DNA of 64,000 nt, taken from NCBI RefSeq assembly GCF_008039615.1, contig NZ_VDUZ01000040.1, positions 23,223-87,222 of the forward strand. The letters run 5' to 3'. This DNA comes from Vineibacter terrae. GTDB taxonomy: Bacteria > Pseudomonadota > Alphaproteobacteria > Reyranellales > Reyranellaceae. Positions 62,631-64,000 of this stretch are shown one piece after another; the first letter of the stretch is position 1, and the number at the start of each line of letters is the position of its first letter. Below the pieces are notes generated by a model. That model was not told the origin of the DNA. It worked only from the letters and a program-made list of their open reading frames with translations, and made no database searches. The position numbers and the translations under genes were made by a program.

Positions 62631-62882
62631 TACGATGACGGCCGCCTGTGCATGTCCAACAACGCCGCTGAGCGGGCGCTGCGCGGCATTGCCGTGGGCC
62701 GCAACAACTGGACCTTCGCCGGCTCCGACGACGGTGGTCGCCGCGCCGCGGCCAACTACACCCTCATCGAGACGGCGAAGCTCAACGACATCGATCCCCG
62801 CGCCTGGCTCGCCGACGTCCTGGCCCGCTTGCAGGATCACCCGGCCAAGCGCATCGACGAACTCCTGCCCTGGAACTGGAAG
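62631..62882 (+). pseudogene. IS66-family transposase remnant (C-terminal part)
   Basis: In-frame YDDGRLCMSNNAAERALRGI, AVGRNNWTFAGSDDGGRRAA, LIETAKLNDIDPRAWLADVL and LPDHP-like LQDHPAKRIDELLPWNWK are the C-terminal signature of IS66 TnpC. The N-terminal 80% is missing, and the reading frame runs past the normal end into unrelated sequence. It marks an old insertion followed by deletion. Confidence 0.88.
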
Positions 62883-63030
62883 CGCCTGCGCGACAAGACC
62901 AAGGGCTCTCGCATAGCTGCCGGCCTGATTAGCGCATCACCTCAACCGGGGCCTTCACCGGACGCGTACGAGGCCTCGGCCGGACCGCCTGACCCAACGA
63001 CAGGTCCGGTCCACTCGAAGCCGGCAGCGG

Positions 63031-63858
63031 TTAGCGACTTGTCGACGCGGATCGGCGTGAGCCCTGAATGATCCGTCGAATCCGGTCACCATCGTAAACG
63101 TGCAGGATGTTGTTTCCCCCAAGGCGCACGATGCCCGCGAAGCCCAAGTGCGCATTTTTGCTCGCGTCGAGCCAGACAAAGAACACCGGAGCTCCACTGT
63201 AGCCGTCGAGGTTCCGCTCCTTCGGTACATTCTCCTTGACGTGGAACGCGATGTGGCCGTCCATGACGTTCGCTTCGGACGGCTCTAGCGTTAGCCGTGC
63301 AAAGCCCGATATGACCTCAGCCAACGCCATGCCGTCCTCGGTCAGGTTGTACTTCGAGCCCACGCTGGGAAACGCGGTGATGAAGTAGGATACGATCTCG
63401 CCCGCCTTGGCCTCATCCAGCGTGGACACCCGGTTGATGTCGAGGAACCTGAGATTAAACTCCGGTCGCTTTTCTCCCCGCGTGAACATGAGGATTAGCA
63501 GATCTTCGGCATACTGCATCTCCGGCTGATCGTAACTCACAAGCACCGAACCGCATGGGGTGACCAGCCCAGTCGTGCCGGGCCGTTCCTCACTGGGGAA
63601 CGCCACGCATACCTCGGTGCGCTCGCGCTCATCGGAGCGTTTGCCTAACTGGTGCCGCGTCGCGATCAGGTAGTTCTCACCCGCCTCACGAACCAGAGCG
63701 CACGACCCAGCCAGCGAGACGTCAAAGGGTGATCCTCCATTATAGAAAATGAACGGCTGAGTGAAACGGGTGCACGAGTACGGCGCTTGGCTGAACGGCA
63801 CGAGGAGTCCGTTGATCGTTACGGAAAGTTTTGCTTTGGCATCAAACAGGCGTTCCAT
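63031..63858 (-). CDS. Trypsin-like serine peptidase-fold protein
   Basis: 275 residues without a signal peptide. A chymotrypsin-like triad can be read: His-69 in LIATRHQLG, Asp-119 in YAEDLLIL and Ser-221 in DGYSGAPVFF. No zymogen or PDZ domain is present, and the protein is cytoplasmic. Codon use is less GC-rich than in the core genes. Stand-alone cytoplasmic trypsin-like proteins often appear in accessory or defence loci, but no effector partner lies within the window. ATG 63858 or GTG 63870 may be the start. Confidence 0.7.
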   Translation of the reverse strand: MERLFDAKAKLSVTINGLLVPFSQAPYSCTRFTQPFIFYNGGSPFDVSLAGSCALVREAGENYLIATRHQLGKRSDERERTEVCVAFPSEERPGTTGLVTPCGSVLVSYDQPEMQYAEDLLILMFTRGEKRPEFNLRFLDINRVSTLDEAKAGEIVSYFITAFPSVGSKYNLTEDGMALAEVISGFARLTLEPSEANVMDGHIAFHVKENVPKERNLDGYSGAPVFFVWLDASKNAHLGFAGIVRLGGNNILHVYDGDRIRRIIQGSRRSASTSR

Positions 63859-64000
63859 GGCAGCATTCACTAACCCAACTTTCCCTACTGGCGAGTAGCG
63901 AAGGCAGAAAGTGTAATCGAATCAACGGCGGCTCGTGAAAGGTCTTCACTACATGGCGGGCTCGGGCTGGCGGTCGAGGGCACCGGCGGCAGTGATCCTG

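Overview
The window is about 64 kb of very GC-rich chromosome, apparently from an alphaproteobacterium. This is inferred from gene content: CarD, a 7Fe ferredoxin next to an SdhAF4-type (DUF1674) assembly factor, a DUF1491 protein, a DUF1127 protein, paired CaiB/BaiF CoA-transferases, and dense short palindromes between genes. A Reyranella-like member of Rhodospirillales/Hyphomicrobiales would fit, but the genus is a guess. Most of the window is ordinary housekeeping and catabolic chromosome. Accessory character is limited to 17.3-19.4 kb, 56.3-58.4 kb and 62-64 kb.

Layout. 0-9.4 kb: acyl-CoA catabolism (LiuC-like hydratase, two CaiB/BaiF transferases, acyl-CoA dehydrogenase, MaoC hydratase) with an MFS carrier and a LysR regulator. 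9.6-17.3 kb: CNNM/CorC protein, CarD with a long basic tail, FdxA, SdhAF4, HtpX, a YddA-type ABC exporter and RsmB. 17.3-19.4 kb: gene-poor and AT-richer, with one orphan gene and two tiny membrane proteins. 19.5-31.8 kb: exonuclease III, an HCCA isomerase/M20 hydrolase pair, a lipid kinase, a SulP transporter, DUF1127, GcvA-type LysR, DUF4846, an LLM oxidoreductase, ThiE, AlkB, and ThiM under a TPP riboswitch. 31.9-43.7 kb: RF3, a membrane protein, CreBC divergent from CreD, Uup-type ABC-F, a patatin/pentapeptide pair and a low-affinity iron permease. 43.7-56.3 kb: P450, DUF1491, Rpe, MFS, a NEW3-ABC export operon, tRNA-Gly(CCC), an SDR, MetK and a lipoprotein. 56.3-64 kb: two toxin-antitoxin pairs, a CadC-type regulator divergent from a cupin, HMG-CoA lyase, a DUF2188 protein, an IS66 remnant and a trypsin-like protein.

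The most distinctive feature is a set of intergenic palindromes in at least five families, lettered here. A is about 190 bp with CCCTCTCCGCCCGC arms. B is about 125 bp with CTCCCC-AGC arms. C has GTCATCCCGAGCG arms. D is a REP with GGGAGCGCCGGC arms. E has a TTCCCCCTCCGGGGG core and TTTGTGA-like ends. One D pair brackets a gutted REP-associated tyrosine transposase. Two E elements sit inside C palindromes at the same target, one with a visible 7-bp target duplication. One A copy supplies the C-terminus of a transporter.

Other regulatory signals: a TPP riboswitch whose 3' strand contains the thiM Shine-Dalgarno; a TGCAC-N6-TGCAC direct repeat in the creBC/creD intergenic region with the geometry of the E. 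coli CreB box; an orphan terminator suggesting a small RNA near 43.05 kb; and two probable leaderless starts. No completely novel multi-gene system stands out. The nested palindromes, the RAYT remnant and the accessory tail at 62-64 kb are the best leads.
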